In this document: positions 47,498 to 56,739 of the stretch, one piece after another
How positions within the stretch are numbered: the first letter of the stretch is position 1
Layout: each line of letters opens with the position of its first letter
Source: an uncultured Clostridia bacterium
Lineage (GTDB): Bacteria; Bacillota; Clostridia; Christensenellales; Aristaeellaceae
Assembly: GCA_937894675.1 (NCBI GenBank)
Contig: CALCQO010000002.1
Span: 124,001-188,000, forward strand
DNA: 64,000 bases
Direction of reading: 5' to 3'
Notes under the pieces: model-generated
The model's input: only the letters and a program-made list of their open reading frames with translations
Told to the model about the DNA's origin: nothing
The model's database searches: none
Made by a program: the position numbers and the translations under genes

Positions 47498-48595
47498 ATG
47501 AAATTAGGTGTCGTGGGGCTGCCCAATGTAGGCAAAAGCACCCTGTTCAACGCCATTACCAACGCGGGCGCCCAGGCCGCCAACTATCCTTTTTGCACCA
47601 TCGAGCCCAACACCGGCGTGGTGGCGGTGCCCGATGAGCGGCTGGACAGGCTGTCCAATATGTACCACCCCAAGAAAACCACCCCCGCCATGGTGGAGTT
47701 TGTGGACATCGCCGGCCTGGTGAAAGGTGCCAGCCGGGGCGAGGGCCTGGGCAACAAGTTTTTATCCCACATCCGCGAGGTGGACGCCATTGTCCACGTG
47801 GTGCGCTGTTTTGAGGATGAGAACATCATCCATGTGGACGGCAGCGTGGACCCCGAGCGGGACATCGAGACCATCAACCTGGAATTGATTTTCGCCGACA
47901 TGGACACGGTGCAGAAGCGGGGCGAAAAGGCCTCCAAGATGATCAAGACCGGGGAAAAGAAATACCAGTTCGAGGTGGAGGTGGCCCAGAAGCTGGCCGC
48001 CCACCTGGAGCAGGGCAAGCCTGCCCGCACCTGCGAGCTTAGCGAGGAAGAAAAGGAAGTGGTGGACAGCTGGTTTTTGCTGACCACCAAACCCGTCCTC
48101 TACGCCGCCAACATCGCCGAGGACGCCATCGGCACCCCCGACAGCGACAACCCCTTTGTGGCGGCGGTGGAAAAAATCGCCCTGCAGGAGCATGCCGAAG
48201 CCCTGGTGATCAGCGCCCAGATTGAGCAGGAGATTGCCGCCATGCCCAAGGACGAACGCCAGGAATACCTGAGCGCCCTGGGCATTGAGAAAAGCGGTCT
48301 GGACATGATGATCCAGACCAGCTACCGCCTGCTGGGGCTGATGTCCTTCCTGACCGCGGGGGAAGATGAGTGCCGCGCCTGGACCATCCGCAAGGGCACC
48401 AAGGCGCCCCAGGCGGCGGGCAAAATCCACACCGATTTTGAAAAGGGCTTTATCCGCGCCGAAATCGTGCCCTTTGATACCCTGATGCAGCACGGCAGCA
48501 TGGCCGCCTGCCGGGAAAAGGGCCTGGTGCGCAGCGAGGGCAAGGAATACATCATGCAGGACGGGGATGTGACCCTGTTCCGCTTCAACGTGTAA
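47498..48595 (+). CDS. ychF: redox-regulated ATPase of the Obg family
   Basis: A protein of 365 residues. The P-loop GLPNVGKSTLFNAI is at 7-20, FVDIAGLVKGASRGEGLGNKFL is the G3/switch II region, and AANIAED replaces the guanine-selecting NKxD, explaining ATP preference. A coiled coil (about 130-200) and a C-terminal TGS domain (about 280-362) complete the family. YchF/Ola1 binds ribosomes and oxidative-stress factors. An AAGGAG site lies 9-10 bases before the ATG. Confidence 0.95.
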   Translation: MKLGVVGLPNVGKSTLFNAITNAGAQAANYPFCTIEPNTGVVAVPDERLDRLSNMYHPKKTTPAMVEFVDIAGLVKGASRGEGLGNKFLSHIREVDAIVHVVRCFEDENIIHVDGSVDPERDIETINLELIFADMDTVQKRGEKASKMIKTGEKKYQFEVEVAQKLAAHLEQGKPARTCELSEEEKEVVDSWFLLTTKPVLYAANIAEDAIGTPDSDNPFVAAVEKIALQEHAEALVISAQIEQEIAAMPKDERQEYLSALGIEKSGLDMMIQTSYRLLGLMSFLTAGEDECRAWTIRKGTKAPQAAGKIHTDFEKGFIRAEIVPFDTLMQHGSMAACREKGLVRSEGKEYIMQDGDVTLFRFNV

Positions 48596-48596
48596 T

Positions 48597-49604
48597 ATGG
48601 CCAGCATCCGCTATTTCATCAACCGCCTCGGGAAAATGGACTGGGGCAAAATGTGGGACACCACCAAGACCCTCCAGCAGCGCTCGGGCAAAAGCCGCCC
48701 CTGGCTGCTGGCGGATATGCTGCGCTGCGGCGTAAAGTACAACGCCGGGTATATGGATTATAAGATTGCCGACATGTACCGCCTCAACGACGCCCAGCGG
48801 CGCTCCACCATCACCCGGGGCATCAGCAACGACATCGTGCGCCGGATGAACGACAAAGCCTACTGGCATTTTTTTGACGACAAAAGCCAGTTCAACGCAG
48901 GTTTTTCCCGGTGGGTGGGCCGGGACTGGCTGCTGTTTAACAAGGACACCAGCAAGGAAAGCCTGGCCGCCTTTGCGGCGGGCAAGCCCTCGGTGTTCGT
49001 CAAGCCCCTGGAGGGCTCCAGCGGGGTGGGCGTCGCCAAGTATTCTATGGAAGAAATGGCAGACGCGGGCGCCTTCTACGACACCCTGCGAAAAGGCGGC
49101 GACAGTATCCTGGAGGAAACCGTGGTGCAGCACGAGGAGATGGCGCGCCTATGCCCCACCTCCGTCAACACGGTGCGCATCGCCACCCTGCTGGGCGACA
49201 AGGGCGAGGGCATTGTCTACGCCTTTTTGCGCATCGGCAACGGCAAGGTGATGGACAATGTGGACTGCGGGGGCATGGCCTGCCGGGTGGATCTGGACAG
49301 CGGCAAGCTGACCACCCCCGCCGCCGACAAGGCCGGGAACGTGTACGAGAACCATCCCATCACAGGGGTTGCCTTCCGGGGCTTTCAGGTGCCCTATTTT
49401 GAGGAAGCCAAAGCCATGTGCCTTGCGGCCATGAAGGTGGTGCCCCAGGTGCGCTATGTGGCCTGGGACGTGGCCATCACCCCCACGGGGCCGTGTTTTA
49501 TCGAGGGCAATTCCTTCCCCAGCCACGCGGTGCCCCAGTTCTCCGCCCATTACCCCGACGGCATGGGCATTTTGACCGAGTTCCGCAAGTACATCGACTG
49601 TTAA
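48597..49604 (+). CDS. sugar-transfer-associated ATP-grasp protein
   Basis: A protein of 335 residues. Basic N-terminal helices (about 1-95) are followed by an ATP-grasp fold: FVKPLEGSSGVGV (about 138-150), NTVRIATLLG, DNVDCGGMACRVDLDSGKL and YVAWDVAITPTGPCFIEGN (metal-binding Glu and Asn at the end). These match the ATPgrasp_ST family, often found with capsule and surface polysaccharide genes. The start lies one base after the ychF stop and has no clear ribosome site, so translation is probably coupled. Reaction unknown. Confidence 0.82.
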   Translation: MASIRYFINRLGKMDWGKMWDTTKTLQQRSGKSRPWLLADMLRCGVKYNAGYMDYKIADMYRLNDAQRRSTITRGISNDIVRRMNDKAYWHFFDDKSQFNAGFSRWVGRDWLLFNKDTSKESLAAFAAGKPSVFVKPLEGSSGVGVAKYSMEEMADAGAFYDTLRKGGDSILEETVVQHEEMARLCPTSVNTVRIATLLGDKGEGIVYAFLRIGNGKVMDNVDCGGMACRVDLDSGKLTTPAADKAGNVYENHPITGVAFRGFQVPYFEEAKAMCLAAMKVVPQVRYVAWDVAITPTGPCFIEGNSFPSHAVPQFSAHYPDGMGILTEFRKYIDC

Positions 49605-49682
49605 AATATTCGCGCATGGCATGAAACCGCCCCTGTGCATCGTTCTATGAATGACGACCCGTGATGAAGGAGTTGAAAGAGA

Positions 49683-51101
49683 ATGAATTTACTCAATACC
49701 CTCTTGGTATATTTAACGCTGCTGGTGTCCTCCTCCGTGCAGCAGGCGCCTGCGCTGACGCCCCCGCCGCTGGATTTTGTTACCCCGGCGCCGGCGGCGA
49801 CCTCTACCCCCTATATTCCGCCCACGGCTGTGCCCACCGCCATGGTGGTGCCGCCGCCCAGCGCCAGCCCCGCCCCCATCGACCCCAGCCTGACCACCGT
49901 TCGAAGCGGCGACCGGGGCGAGAATGTGCGCACCCTGCAGCGCAGGCTGATTGAGCTTGGCTATCTGCAGGATGCCGCCGACGGCATCTTCGGCCGCAAC
50001 ACCAAACGGGCGGTGGAGCGTTTCCAGAACTACAACAACCTGACGGTGGACGGCGTCGCCGGGCGCAACACGCTGAATAAACTGTACAACGACCCCAATG
50101 TGGTCATCGCCCCTGTGGACATCCCCGCGACAGCCACGCCCCGGCCCGCCACCCCGCGCCCCATCGCCACGGCCATGGTGCCCGTTACCTATGTGGATGA
50201 AAACAGCAAGGTGCTCTTCCAGGAAACCCTGATGTTCCAGGAGGGCATCACCACGGTGAAGGCGGTGGACAGCCATGTGCCCGCCGGGTATACCCTTACC
50301 TCCGCCCGGGAAGCCAAGGTAACGGTGGATCAGCAGGGCAGGGCGGCCCCGGCCTCTATCTCCTTTATCTATCAGTCTCCCCCGGTGGTAACCGCTACCC
50401 CCGCAGCCACCGCTACCGCCACAGCCAAGCCCACGGCAACCGCCGTGCCCAAGCCCACGGAAACACCGGTGCCTACAGCCACCAATGAGCCCGACCCCAC
50501 CGAGACACCGGTGCCAACAGAGACCACCGCGCCTGATCCCACCGAGACACCGGTGCCCACCGAAACCACCGCGCCTGAGCCCACCGAGACACCGGTCCCC
50601 ACCGAAACCACCGCGCCTGAGCCCACGCAGACAGCTGCACCCACCAACACACCAGCCCCCTATCAGCTGCCCGCCCCCATGGAAGGCGCGGCGGTAGGCG
50701 CCCAGGCGGTCTACACAGGCCCCGGGGACACCACCTACGCCGTACCCAACAACCCGGGGGTTGCGGACGGACAGGTCATCAGCTTCTACGGCAAGACAGG
50801 CGACTGGGCCATGATCGGCTTTGACAACGCCGGCCACACCAGCGTGGGCTACATTCCCGCCGCCGCCGCGCCTGAGGGGATGACCCTGACGGAGCTGCAG
50901 TTCACCAGCCGCCAGGTGGTCCTGGCCGCGGCCGCCAGCCTGACGGACACCCCCAAGGACGGCGCCAGCGTACTGGCCAGCCTGCCCGAGGGCGCCACGG
51001 TTACCCTGCTGGGCGCTATGAACGACCTGGCTTATATTGAAACCACCGTCGGCACCCAAACCGCCCGGGGCTTTATCCCCATGAGCGCGCTGGGCCAGTA
51101 A
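49683..51101 (+). CDS. exported peptidoglycan-binding protein with Pro/Thr repeats
   Basis: A protein of 472 residues. A hydrophobic N-terminus (about 1-20) acts as signal or anchor. A Pro-rich link leads to a PG_binding_1 domain (about 75-138; RSGDRGENVRTLQRRLIELGYL, DGIFGRNTKRAVERFQ), then a MucBP/LysM-unlike strand region (about 160-235), five 14-residue PTETPVPTETTAPE repeats (258-327) and a C-terminal part with two SH3-like segments (about 335-472). It probably sits in the wall with the repeats as a stalk. A GAAAGAG site precedes the ATG weakly. Confidence 0.78.
   Translation: MNLLNTLLVYLTLLVSSSVQQAPALTPPPLDFVTPAPAATSTPYIPPTAVPTAMVVPPPSASPAPIDPSLTTVRSGDRGENVRTLQRRLIELGYLQDAADGIFGRNTKRAVERFQNYNNLTVDGVAGRNTLNKLYNDPNVVIAPVDIPATATPRPATPRPIATAMVPVTYVDENSKVLFQETLMFQEGITTVKAVDSHVPAGYTLTSAREAKVTVDQQGRAAPASISFIYQSPPVVTATPAATATATAKPTATAVPKPTETPVPTATNEPDPTETPVPTETTAPDPTETPVPTETTAPEPTETPVPTETTAPEPTQTAAPTNTPAPYQLPAPMEGAAVGAQAVYTGPGDTTYAVPNNPGVADGQVISFYGKTGDWAMIGFDNAGHTSVGYIPAAAAPEGMTLTELQFTSRQVVLAAAASLTDTPKDGASVLASLPEGATVTLLGAMNDLAYIETTVGTQTARGFIPMSALGQ
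50454..50663 (+). repeat. five 42-base coding repeats (Pro/Thr stalk)
   Basis: Units at 50454, 50496, 50538, 50580 and 50622 each encode 14 residues of the form PTETPVPTETTAP(D/E); the first and fifth are degenerate. Third and fourth are nearly identical in DNA, which allows unit gain or loss by slippage. Confidence 0.88.
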
Positions 51102-51116
51102 CACAGCATAACCTTC

Positions 51117-51152
51117 CGCAATCCGCCCCATATGGGGCGGATTGCGTGTTTT
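51117..51152 (+). terminator. terminator of the PT-repeat gene
   Basis: A perfect 13-bp stem CGCAATCCGCCCC / GGGGCGGATTGCG (51117-51129 with 51134-51146) followed by TGTTTT. Confidence 0.9.
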
Positions 51153-51210
51153 CAGGCAACCATGTACAATACAAGCATCCCTCTCTCATGCAATTTTAAT
51201 GTTCTTCCTC

Positions 51211-51238
51211 TTTGTGTTTAATTTTTGAGGGGTACAAT
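51211..51238 (+). promoter_or_regulatory. probable promoter of the DUF4342 gene
   Basis: TTTGTG (51211-51216), a 16-base spacer and TACAAT (51233-51238) in an AT-rich gap. The -35 is weak. Confidence 0.5.
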
Positions 51239-51278
51239 GCAGGTAGTAAAGGGAGCATCCCTTTCCAAGGAGGCAAGT

Positions 51279-51794
51279 ATGGATCATTTTGAGATGGTGG
51301 AAAAGCTGCGTTCCAAGGTGAATGTCAGCTATGAAGAAGCGAAAGCCGCGCTGGAAGCCAGCGACTGGGACCTGCTGGACGCGTTGGTATATCTGGAAAA
51401 CCGGGGCAAGGTTTCCGGCGAGGAAGCCAGCTACACCACAAAGCAGGAGCCCCGCCCCGAGGCATCCCCCCAAAGCGGCGGCCAGCAGGTGAAGGGCGTG
51501 ATGGAAAGGCTGCTGTCCAGCCTGCGGGATTTGATTCACAAAGGCAACAAAACCATGATGGATATCAGCTTCCGGGGCAAATCCTACCTGGAATTGCCCA
51601 TGACTTTGGTGGTGCCGCTGCTGGTGCTCGGCTTCCCCGCCGTGCCCCTGATTGTGCTGGTGGGCATGTTCCTGGGGCTGCGCTACTCCTTCCGGGGGGA
51701 AAACATCAGCGACAGCATGAATAAAGCCATGGACAAAGCCTACGAAACGGTGGACAGCATCAAATCCGGCGTACAGGACAAGAGCAAGGAATAG
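51279..51794 (+). CDS. DUF4342 membrane protein with UBA-like N-terminus
   Basis: A protein of 171 residues. Residues 5-42 (VEKLRSKVNVSYEEAKAALEASDWDLLDALVYLE) form the three-helix UBA/EF-Ts-like domain of DUF4342. A hydrophobic stretch at about 105-137 spans the membrane, and the tail is helical and charged. An AAGGAGG site lies 6 bases before the ATG. It precedes a two-component system by 18 bases and is likely co-transcribed, so it may modulate it; this is inference. Confidence 0.83.
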   Translation: MDHFEMVEKLRSKVNVSYEEAKAALEASDWDLLDALVYLENRGKVSGEEASYTTKQEPRPEASPQSGGQQVKGVMERLLSSLRDLIHKGNKTMMDISFRGKSYLELPMTLVVPLLVLGFPAVPLIVLVGMFLGLRYSFRGENISDSMNKAMDKAYETVDSIKSGVQDKSKE

Positions 51795-51812
51795 CCCCGT
51801 TGAAAGGAAAAC

Positions 51813-52490
51813 ATGCAAAAAATACTGCTGATTGAGGATGAAGAAAAAATCGCCCGCTTTGTGGAACTGGAACTGACCCATGAAGGGTATGAGGTGAACA
51901 AGGCCATGGACGGGCGCACAGGGCTGGAGATGGCGGAAAGCGGCGAGTACGAGCTGGTGCTGCTGGACATCATGCTGCCCGAGCTCAACGGGCTGGAGGT
52001 GCTGCGCAGGCTGCGCAAGACCTCCAGCCTGCCCGTCATTATGCTGACCGCCCGGGACGCGGTGATGGACAAGGTGACCGGCCTTGATATGGGCGCGGAC
52101 GACTACATCACCAAGCCCTTTTCCATCGAGGAACTGCTGGCGCGCATCCGCCTGGCGCTGCGCAAAAAGCAGAGCAGCGCCCTGCCCCTGTTAACCCTGG
52201 GGCCGCTGAGCATGGACATCGCCCGCCACCAGGTTACCGTGGGCGGCGAAACGGTGGATTTAACGGGGCGGGAGTTTTCCCTGCTGCAGATTTTAATGGA
52301 AAACCCCGGCATCGTGCTGAGCCGGGATACCCTGATGGAGCGGGTCTGGGGTTATGACTATGTGGGGGAAACCAACATCGTGGATGTGTATATCCGCTAC
52401 CTGCGCTCCAAAATTGACGACCGTTTCAACCTGAAGCTGATCCATACCGTACGGGGGGTGGGCTACACCCTCAAGCAGGAGACGCCATGA
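51813..52490 (+). CDS. OmpR/PhoB-type response regulator
   Basis: A protein of 225 residues. The receiver domain (about 1-118) has the acidic pair in IEDEEK, the phospho-acceptor Asp in LVLLDIMLPELNG, Thr in MLTARD and Lys in ITKPFSIEELLAR. The winged-helix domain (about 128-223) has DLTGREFSLLQILMENPG and VDVYIRYLRSKID. It overlaps the histidine kinase gene by four bases. The AAAGGAAA site before the ATG is moderate. Confidence 0.95.
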   Translation: MQKILLIEDEEKIARFVELELTHEGYEVNKAMDGRTGLEMAESGEYELVLLDIMLPELNGLEVLRRLRKTSSLPVIMLTARDAVMDKVTGLDMGADDYITKPFSIEELLARIRLALRKKQSSALPLLTLGPLSMDIARHQVTVGGETVDLTGREFSLLQILMENPGIVLSRDTLMERVWGYDYVGETNIVDVYIRYLRSKIDDRFNLKLIHTVRGVGYTLKQETP

Positions 52491-53845
52491 CGGAAAGCAG
52501 GCGCATGACCTCCATCGCCCGGCGCATCAACCGCAGCTTCATCTGGCGTTTGTTCTGGGTGATGTTCTGGCTGGATGTGCTGGTGGTGGCCTTGTCTCTG
52601 GGCATCTGGCTGGTGCGGACCGAGCAGAGCGCCTTTGGCACTTTTCTTGACACCACCGTGCGCCGCCAGGTTCTCTGGGACAACCAGGGGGGCGCTTTGT
52701 TCAGCACCCTGGGCACGGTGGAGTATCTGCTGACCCCCCTTACAGGAGAGACTGTCACTGTGCAGGCGGGGGTCTTCCTCCAGTCCCTGTACCAATTGGT
52801 TGTCAGCCTGGGCGTCATTCAGGCAATCATTTTGGTGGCGCATTTTTTCTCCAGCCGCAAGCGGACAGCGTACCTGCTCTCCCCCCTGACCCGCATGTCG
52901 GAAACGGCGGAGCAGCTGAGCCAGGCCCCCTTTGACGAGCAGAAGTTCCACGATTTGGAGAACGCCATCGAGGCCCTGAGCGCCAACGCCCCCGACGAGC
53001 GCCTGCACACCGGGGACAGGGAGCTGCAGGGGCTGGAAACAGCCGTCAACAACCTGCTCACCCGCATGCACGACAGCTACAAACAGCAGATCCGCTTCGT
53101 GTCGGACGCTTCCCACGAGCTGCGCACCCCCATATCCGTTATCCAGGGGTATGCCGACATGCTGGCCCGGTGGGGATCCAAGGATGAAAAGGTGCTGAAT
53201 GAAAGCATCACCGCCATACGGGGCGAGGCCCAGCATATGCAGAAGATGGTGGAGCAGCTGCTCTTCCTGGCCCGGGGAGACGCGGGGCGCAACCAGCTGA
53301 CTTTGGCCGCCGTGGATTTAAGCGGCATGATGCGGGATGTCCACGAGGAATACGAGATGATCAACCACACCCGCCTGTGGCAGCTGCAGGCGGAGGACAC
53401 GGTGATGGCCCTGGGGGACGCCGCCATGCTGAAGCAAACCGCCCGGATCCTGGCGGACAACGCCGCCAAGTACTCCAAGGACGGGGACGCCATTACCCTG
53501 CGGGCTTTCCATGACGCGGCCGGCCACCCCTGCATCAGCGTGCAGGACAACGGCAGCGGCATACAGGCCAAGGACATGCCCCACATCTTCGAGCGCTTCT
53601 ACCGCTCCGACCCGGCGCGCACCCGCAACAGCGGCGGCACGGGGCTGGGCCTGTCCATCGCCAAGTGGATTGTGGACCGGCACGAGGGATATTTCAATGT
53701 GCTCTCCCGGGAGGGGCTGGGCACCCGCGTCGAGGTGGTGCTGCCCCGCTACAAGCCGGGCGAAGCCCCGGTGAAGGACAACATCATTCCCCTGCCCGCC
53801 TCCGCCCCCCAGCAGGAGCAAAAGCCCGCCGCGTCGGGCAAATAG
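52487..53845 (+). CDS. sensor histidine kinase
   Basis: A protein of 452 residues with two membrane segments (about 17-42 and 103-123) enclosing a short extracytoplasmic loop of about 60 residues, a HAMP-like linker, a HisKA domain with the phospho-His in DASHELRTPISVIQGY (about 205-225), and an ATPase with LADNAAKYSKDGD (N box), VQDNGSGIQ (G1), FERFYRSDPARTRNSGGTGLGLSIAKWI (F/G2). The plan is like ArlS/CssS kinases for envelope signals. The C-terminus extends about 30 residues past the domain. The cognate regulator is upstream. Confidence 0.94.
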   Translation: MTESRRMTSIARRINRSFIWRLFWVMFWLDVLVVALSLGIWLVRTEQSAFGTFLDTTVRRQVLWDNQGGALFSTLGTVEYLLTPLTGETVTVQAGVFLQSLYQLVVSLGVIQAIILVAHFFSSRKRTAYLLSPLTRMSETAEQLSQAPFDEQKFHDLENAIEALSANAPDERLHTGDRELQGLETAVNNLLTRMHDSYKQQIRFVSDASHELRTPISVIQGYADMLARWGSKDEKVLNESITAIRGEAQHMQKMVEQLLFLARGDAGRNQLTLAAVDLSGMMRDVHEEYEMINHTRLWQLQAEDTVMALGDAAMLKQTARILADNAAKYSKDGDAITLRAFHDAAGHPCISVQDNGSGIQAKDMPHIFERFYRSDPARTRNSGGTGLGLSIAKWIVDRHEGYFNVLSREGLGTRVEVVLPRYKPGEAPVKDNIIPLPASAPQQEQKPAASGK

Positions 53846-53875
53846 CGCGGTGTTTTCCCTGCGGAGCGGGTTTCA

Positions 53876-53910
53876 TTCCGGAGAGTCATGTACTTTCCGG
53901 AAATTTTTTT
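53876..53910 (+). terminator. terminator of the two-component operon
   Basis: TTCCGGA (53876-53882) pairs with TCCGGAA (53896-53902), followed by ATTTTTTT. Confidence 0.85.
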
Positions 53911-53932
53911 GCAGATTTTTACTCTTTTCTGA

Positions 53933-53996
53933 TTGACACCCGTTTGGCGGTGGTATATACTGAAGACGATTTGAAAACGTTTCCGATAACGTTCCC
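53933..53996 (+). promoter_or_regulatory. maltodextrin operon promoter with two LacI/CcpA-type operators
   Basis: TTGACA (53933-53938), a 17-base spacer and TATACT (53956-53961). Downstream of the -10 are two AACGTT-centred sites: TGAAAACGTTTCCG (53972-53985), one base off the cre consensus, and GATAACGTTCCC (53985-53996). Two such sites 14 bases apart just after the start point suit a LacI-family repressor (MalR) or CcpA. Leader 53997-54097 holds no gene. Confidence 0.8.
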
Positions 53997-54097
53997 ATAC
54001 CCGGAGGAAACTCGTCATCCGTTGAACACCCCGGTTTTTCCACATCCCACGCATCATACGGCCGCGCGCCGCATGAATATAAAAGGAGGTTCTCTTT

Positions 54098-55270
54098 ATG
54101 AAGAAACTATTGTCCCTGGCACTGGCACTGTGCATGATTTTGTCGGTCGGTTCCGCCCTGGCGGAAACCGTCGCCCTGAAGGTTTGGGGTTCCCAGGAAG
54201 ACCAGGCCATGCTGCAGGAAATGGCGGAGTCCTTCAAGGCCGCCAACCCCGACAAAACCTACGACATCACCTTTGGTGTGGTGGGCGAGCCCGACGCCAA
54301 GACCAAGTATCTGGAAGATCCGGAAGCGGCCGCCGACGTGTTCGCTTTCGCCAACGACCAGCTGTATGATCTGCTCAGCGCCGACGCCCTGTACGAAGTG
54401 ACCCTGAACAAGGACGCCATCATTGCCGCCAACGTGGCCGGCTCCATCGAAGCCGCCTCCAACGGCGACCATCTGTACGCCTACCCCATGACCGCCGACA
54501 ACGGCTACTTCCTGTACTATGACAAGTCCGTCATCTCCGAAGAACAGGTGAAGACCCTGGACGGCATCCTGGAAGCCGCCAACGCCGCGGGCAAAAAGGT
54601 ATTCATGGACGTTTCCAACGGTTGGTACATTGCTTCCTTCTTCCTGGCCAATGGCAAACTGGGCCTGGATGAGAACGGCAAGCAGACCAGCGATTTCAAC
54701 AACGAAGCGGGCGTCGCGGCCGGCGAAGCCATCAAGGCCTTCACCGCCCACGAAGCGTTCCTCACCGGCGATGACGCCATCCTGACCGGCGGCATGGGCG
54801 ACACCATCGCGGCCGGCGTGTCCGGCACCTGGAACGCCGACGCCATCAAGGAAAAACTGGGCGACAACTATGCCGCCACCAAGCTGCCCACCTATACCGC
54901 CAATGGCGAGCAGGTGCAGATGGGTTCCTTCGCCGGCTTCAAGCTGGTGGGTGTGAACACCATGACCCAGTACCCCGAAGATGCCATGGCGCTGGCCGAA
55001 TGGCTGACCAACGAAGAGAACCAGCTGAAGCGCTTTGAAATGCGCGCCATGGGCCCCTCCAACATCAACGTAGCCGCCAGCGAAGCCGTCCAGGCCAACG
55101 AAGCCCTGGCCGCCCTAGCCCTGCAGGCGCAGTACGCCGTCAGCCAGAAGGACGTGCTGGGCAACTACTGGTCGCCCGCGGAAGCCTTCGGCACCACCAT
55201 GGAAGCCAAGGATTATGCCAAGGATGTCAAGACCCTGCTGGACGAAATGGTCGCTCAGATTACCCAATAA
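54098..55270 (+). CDS. maltose/maltodextrin ABC transporter substrate-binding protein
   Basis: A protein of 390 residues of family 1 binding proteins. The signal peptide ends near residue 22 (GSALAET); there is no lipobox Cys, unusual for a Gram-positive binding protein, so retention at the surface is unclear. LKVWGSQEDQAMLQEMAESFKAANPD opens the N-lobe, and ADVFAFANDQLYDL, YAYPMTADNGYFLYYDKS and AEWLTNEENQLKRFEMR follow in MalE-like order. An AAAGGAGG site precedes the ATG. It leads an operon with two permeases, a GH13 enzyme and MalQ; the ATPase subunit is not here and may be a shared MsmX-type protein. Confidence 0.9.
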   Translation: MKKLLSLALALCMILSVGSALAETVALKVWGSQEDQAMLQEMAESFKAANPDKTYDITFGVVGEPDAKTKYLEDPEAAADVFAFANDQLYDLLSADALYEVTLNKDAIIAANVAGSIEAASNGDHLYAYPMTADNGYFLYYDKSVISEEQVKTLDGILEAANAAGKKVFMDVSNGWYIASFFLANGKLGLDENGKQTSDFNNEAGVAAGEAIKAFTAHEAFLTGDDAILTGGMGDTIAAGVSGTWNADAIKEKLGDNYAATKLPTYTANGEQVQMGSFAGFKLVGVNTMTQYPEDAMALAEWLTNEENQLKRFEMRAMGPSNINVAASEAVQANEALAALALQAQYAVSQKDVLGNYWSPAEAFGTTMEAKDYAKDVKTLLDEMVAQITQ

Positions 55271-55287
55271 CACCCTTTAAACCATCA

Positions 55288-55317
55288 GGGAACAGCCTTC
55301 ACAGGCTGTTCCCTTCT
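55288..55317 (+). terminator. attenuating hairpin after the binding protein gene
   Basis: A perfect 10-bp stem GGGAACAGCC / GGCTGTTCCC (55288-55297 with 55304-55313) with a weak TTCTC tail. Such hairpins keep binding-protein mRNA in excess over permease mRNA. Confidence 0.8.
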
Positions 55318-55344
55318 CATTAACAAACAAGGAGGTGCCTGCGC

Positions 55345-56739
55345 TTGTCTGGGATTACCGTGGAACAAAGAGGAAAAAGCAGGAACAGGGAAGGCGGATT
55401 GCAGGAGATTGCCCGCATCTGGCGGCAGGGAGACGCCGCCACCAGGACCAGCTTTCTGGTGATGGGCTTTGGCTGCCTGAAGCGCAAACAGTACATCAAG
55501 GGGCTGCTGTTCCTGGCCGCGCAGGTACTGTTTTTGTTGTACATGGCGGGCTTTGCCTGGCCGTACCTAAGCAAGGTAAACACCCTGGGCACAGAGGCCA
55601 TGCGCAGGGAATGGAGCGAAGCCCGGCAGATTTTCGTGCGCACGCCCGGGGACAACTCCATGCTGATTTTGCTCTTCTCCGTGATGAGCCTGCTGCTGGC
55701 CATCGCCTTTATCATGCTGTGGCGCGCCAACCTGCGCGCCTGTTACAAAGCCCAGGTTAACGAGGAAAAAGGGCTGAAACAGCCCGGCTTCATGGAGGAT
55801 GTCAAGACCCTGCTGGACGAAAAGTACCATGTGTCCCTGCTGACATTGCCCAGCCTGATGGTGGTGGCCTTTACCGTGCTGCCCATCATCTTTATGATTC
55901 TCATCGCCTTTACCAATTTTGATGCGGACCACCAGCCCCCGGGCAAGCTGTTTGGCTGGGTGGGGCTGCAGAACTTTACCGACGTGTTCTGGAGCGACCC
56001 CCTCAAGGCGGGCACCTTCGGCAAAATTCTGGGGTGGACCATGGTCTGGGCCGTGTTCGCCACCTTTACCAACTACCTCTTTGGCATGATCGTGGCGCTG
56101 ATGATCAACAAAAAGGGCGTGCGGCTGAAGAAAATGTGGCGCACCATCTTTGTCATCACCATCGCCGTGCCGCAGTTTGTAAGCCTGATGCTGATGAGCC
56201 AGATCCTCCACGACCAGGGGCCGCTGAACATGCTGCTGAAAAAGTGGGGCTTCATCAGCCAGAACATTCCCTTCCTGACCAACGCCACCTACGCCCGCAT
56301 CACGGTCATCATCGTGAACATCTGGGTGGGCATCCCCTATACCATGCTGATTACGTCGGGCATCCTGATGAACATCCCGGCTGATTTATACGAGAGCGCC
56401 AGCATCGACGGCGCCTCCCCCGCGCGCATGTTCTTTTCCATCACCCTGCCCTACATGCTGTTTGTGACCACCCCCTATCTGATTACCGCCTTTGTGGGCA
56501 ACATCAACAACTTCAACGTAATTTTCCTGCTGACCAAGGGCGGGCCGCTGGTGACGGACTACTACCAGGCGGGCAAGACCGACCTGCTGGTTACCTGGCT
56601 GTACAAGCTGACGGTGGACAAGCAGAATTACTCCCTGGCCTCCACCATCGGCATCTTCGTGTTCCTTATCTGCGCCTCCCTGTCGCTGGTAGTCTATAAC
56701 CTGTCCGGTTCATCCAGAAAGGAGGAGGAGTTCCAGTGA
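55345..56739 (+). CDS. maltodextrin ABC transporter permease (MalF-like)
   Basis: A protein of 464 residues. Two hydrophobic segments (about 50-75 and 108-130) precede the conserved BPD_transp_1 core with six more (about 165-450). The EAA loop that docks the ATPase reads YESASIDGASPARMFFSITLP (about 350-370). The start is TTG 55345 with a GGAGGTG site 7-8 bases upstream; the next in-frame ATG would remove the first 40 residues. The soluble loop between the extra segments is long, as in MalF. Confidence 0.9.
   Translation: MSGITVEQRGKSRNREGGLQEIARIWRQGDAATRTSFLVMGFGCLKRKQYIKGLLFLAAQVLFLLYMAGFAWPYLSKVNTLGTEAMRREWSEARQIFVRTPGDNSMLILLFSVMSLLLAIAFIMLWRANLRACYKAQVNEEKGLKQPGFMEDVKTLLDEKYHVSLLTLPSLMVVAFTVLPIIFMILIAFTNFDADHQPPGKLFGWVGLQNFTDVFWSDPLKAGTFGKILGWTMVWAVFATFTNYLFGMIVALMINKKGVRLKKMWRTIFVITIAVPQFVSLMLMSQILHDQGPLNMLLKKWGFISQNIPFLTNATYARITVIIVNIWVGIPYTMLITSGILMNIPADLYESASIDGASPARMFFSITLPYMLFVTTPYLITAFVGNINNFNVIFLLTKGGPLVTDYYQAGKTDLLVTWLYKLTVDKQNYSLASTIGIFVFLICASLSLVVYNLSGSSRKEEEFQ

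Noticed and set aside
50454..50663. Regular 42-base repeats, considered as a CRISPR array
   Set aside because: There are no unique spacers; the units are contiguous and in frame within a Pro/Thr-rich wall protein.
54098..54110. Lipobox in the maltodextrin-binding protein
   Set aside because: No Cys occurs at the predicted cleavage site; the only Cys is inside the hydrophobic core of the signal.
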